A stretch of 8,154 nucleotides of DNA from an uncultured bacterium. GTDB taxonomy: Bacteria > Patescibacteria > JAEDAM01 > Absconditabacterales > Absconditicoccaceae. The DNA is taken from the NCBI GenBank assembly GCA_903904545.1, contig CAIVDB010000144.1, positions 1 to 8,154 of the forward strand, read 5' to 3'. The position numbers were made by a program, and so were the translations under genes. The notes beneath the pieces were generated by a model that saw only the letters and a program-made list of their open reading frames with translations, was not told the origin of the DNA and searched no databases. The stretch's first letter is position 1, and every line of letters begins with the position of its first letter. Positions 7,770-8,154 of the stretch are shown here, piece by piece.

Positions 7770-7840
7770 AATGTTAAGTTTTAAGTGTTGAGTGCTAAGT
7801 AATGGAGTATTTAAAACTTAGCATTTAACATTTAGCATTT
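7770..7840 (-). repeat. Converging heptamer arrays forming a long hairpin before valS
   Basis: On the plus strand the units AATGTTA, AGTTTTA, AGTGTTG, AGTGCTA run from 7770. Units of the same type run on the other strand (AATGCTA, AATGTTA, AATGCTA) up to 7840. AGTGCTAAGT pairs with ACTTAGCATT (10 bp, one wobble) and AAGTGTTG pairs with TAACATTT (8 bp), around a loop of about 15 bases. The hairpin lies in the valS leader between the attenuator terminator and the start codon, ending 20 bases before ATG 7749. It could affect ribosome access or be a neutral repeat. Confidence 0.6.
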
Positions 7841-7842
7841 TT

Positions 7843-7873
7843 AAAAAAGGTCCCACTTGGTTCCGGGAACTTT
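7843..7873 (-). terminator. Attenuator terminator in the valS leader
   Basis: On the minus strand AAAGTTCCC (7873-7865) pairs with GGGACCTTT (7854-7846), with a single mismatch and a 10-base loop. Six T (7848-7843) follow. It lies 94 bases upstream of valS and 40 bases downstream of the leader-peptide stop, the usual place for an attenuator. Confidence 0.7.
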
Positions 7874-7878
7874 GAATG

Positions 7879-7912
7879 AAGGAGACGTATGAATAAAGCT
7901 ATCCATCTCCCT
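7879..7912 (-). other. Leader hairpin A after the peptide stop codon
   Basis: A 9-bp stem beginning one base after the leader-peptide stop codon, with a 16-base loop. It is the switch element proposed above. Its 3' arm CGTCTCC can also pair with GGAGAT at the leader-peptide Shine-Dalgarno (7967-7962). Confidence 0.55.
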
Positions 7913-7913
7913 T

Positions 7914-7958
7914 TTAGCTGACCACCACGGTAATAGTTATTTTGTCTAGACGTTTCAT
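7914..7958 (-). CDS. valS leader peptide MKRLDKITITVVVS
   Basis: A 14-residue ORF (ATG 7958 to TAA 7914) whose translation, not its product, probably matters. Its last codons are ATA ACT ATT ACC GTG GTG GTC AGC TAA: three valine codons in a row, preceded by Ile-Thr-Ile-Thr, much like the thr and ilv leader peptides of enteric bacteria. A Shine-Dalgarno GGAG (7967-7964) sits five bases before the ATG. The Arg codon is CGT, an unambiguous Arg codon. The peptide is followed at once by hairpin A and the terminator, and valS is the next gene in the same direction. The chance that three Val codons close a ribosome-site-bearing mini-ORF exactly upstream of valS is small, but there is no comparative evidence here. 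Confidence 0.7.
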   Translation of the reverse strand: MKRLDKITITVVVS

Positions 7959-7963
7959 AGTAT

Positions 7964-7967
7964 CTCC
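7964..7967 (-). promoter_or_regulatory. Shine-Dalgarno of the valS leader peptide
   Basis: GGAG, read on the minus strand, five bases before ATG 7958. It is the only clear Shine-Dalgarno sequence seen before any start in the window, and it decides the leader-peptide start. Confidence 0.65.
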
Positions 7968-8088
7968 AACGGAATAAACGCCTATTTTTTAGTCTTTTTC
8001 TCCATCATTTCAAGGTTAAAGGCGAATACATTGTCTTGACATATTTGTAATAATTGCTGCAATTAAGTTCGCATTTTAGAAAATGGAG

Positions 8089-8094
8089 TATAAT
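8089..8094 (+). promoter_or_regulatory. -10 box of a divergent plus-strand promoter
   Basis: A perfect TATAAT. The -35 region is weak (best TTCGCA at 8068-8073, a short 15-base spacer). It would start transcription near 8101, about 27 bases before the ATG at 8128. Confidence 0.4.
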
Positions 8095-8119
8095 TGATTA
8101 GTTTATATTTCTAATCAAT
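8093..8119. repeat. Perfect 9-bp inverted repeat at the divergent promoter
   Basis: ATTGATTAG (8093-8101) and CTAATCAAT (8111-8119) are exact reverse complements around a 9-base AT spacer. The repeat overlaps the end of the -10 box and the expected transcription start, the position of a repressor operator; it could equally be a 5'-end hairpin of the mRNA. Confidence 0.6.
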
Positions 8120-8127
8120 AGATATCC

Positions 8128-8154
8128 ATGATAGCACCTGATGTTTCCGAAGTA
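8128..8154 (+). CDS. Start of a plus-strand gene, cut by the window edge
   Basis: ATG followed by eight open codons (MIAPDVSEV) to the right edge. Support is the TATAAT at a suitable distance and the inverted repeat before it; there is no Shine-Dalgarno, as for most genes here. Too short to identify. Confidence 0.4.

Larger units (their letters stand above)
7843..7967 (-). promoter_or_regulatory. Valine-responsive transcription attenuator of valS
   Basis: The parts in order: Shine-Dalgarno, 14-codon peptide with Val-Val-Val, hairpin A, terminator. Hairpin A pairs AGGGAGATG (7912-7904) with CGTCTCCTT (7887-7879), 9 bp with two G-U pairs. In its loop, AGCTTT (7900-7895) is complementary to AAAGTT (7873-7868), the 5' arm of the terminator, allowing a competing antiterminator. 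Inferred logic: with little Val-tRNA the ribosome stalls on the Val codons, covers the 5' arm of hairpin A, frees AGCTTT to block the terminator, and valS is transcribed. With ample Val-tRNA the terminator forms. A minus-strand promoter is not clear in 7969-8088. Confidence 0.65.

Noticed and set aside
7843..7930. T-box riboswitch upstream of valS
   Set aside because: GGTGG at 7926-7922 looked like a T-box core, but the ACCGCG part, stem I and a Val specifier loop are not visible. The same GGTGG is the run of Val codons of the leader peptide.
8036..8064. Plus-strand promoter beginning TTGACA at 8036
   Set aside because: No acceptable -10 box lies 16-18 bases downstream; the TATAAT at 8089 is too far away.
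1..8154. CRISPR array, tRNA or rRNA genes, insertion-sequence transposase
   Set aside because: No regularly spaced identical repeats, no cloverleaf or rRNA motifs and no transposase-like reading frame were found on either strand.

Overview
The window reads as part of a chromosome from a patescibacterial (CPR) organism of the Absconditabacteria (SR1) type. Four minus-strand genes only make sense with a doubly altered genetic code. (1) In-frame TGA codons, 11 in total, interrupt three otherwise intact genes at positions that fit glycine, as in translation table 25. (2) CGA and CGG, 18 codons in valS and the FemAB-like gene, fall where those families are expected to have tryptophan. Ordinary arginines there are AGA, AGG, CGT or CGC. 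As I recall, UGA=Gly together with CGA/CGG=Trp has been reported for Absconditabacterales. No tRNA or release-factor gene lies in the window to confirm this.

Layout, left to right. Positions 1-2930 (minus strand): two adjacent genes for single-pass membrane proteins with large exported domains; the second runs off the left edge. Positions 2959-3010: their promoter, directly abutting the terminator of the next gene. Positions 3070-3128: a palindromic interspersed element. Positions 3137-4135 (minus): a FemAB/FemX-like peptidoglycan aminoacyltransferase. Positions 4136-4348: a divergent promoter region with short repeats. Positions 4349-5190 (plus): a two-gene cassette of unknown function, closed by a bidirectional terminator at 5213-5239. 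Positions 5243-5332: a heptamer array and a second copy of the palindromic element, which abuts the valS stop codon. Positions 5332-7749 (minus): a complete archaeal/rickettsial-type valyl-tRNA synthetase. Positions 7770-7968: its long leader. From 8128: the first nine codons of a divergent gene that leaves the right edge.

The most interesting unit is the valS leader. A 14-residue ORF with a clear Shine-Dalgarno sequence (MKRLDKITITVVVS, with three consecutive valine codons just before Ser-stop) is followed by a 9-bp hairpin, a possible antiterminator segment and a terminator hairpin with six U. This looks like ribosome-mediated transcription attenuation sensing charged tRNA-Val, in front of the enzyme that charges it. 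The recoded codons, the peptide attenuator and the two families of intergenic palindromic or heptameric repeats are the points most worth following up.
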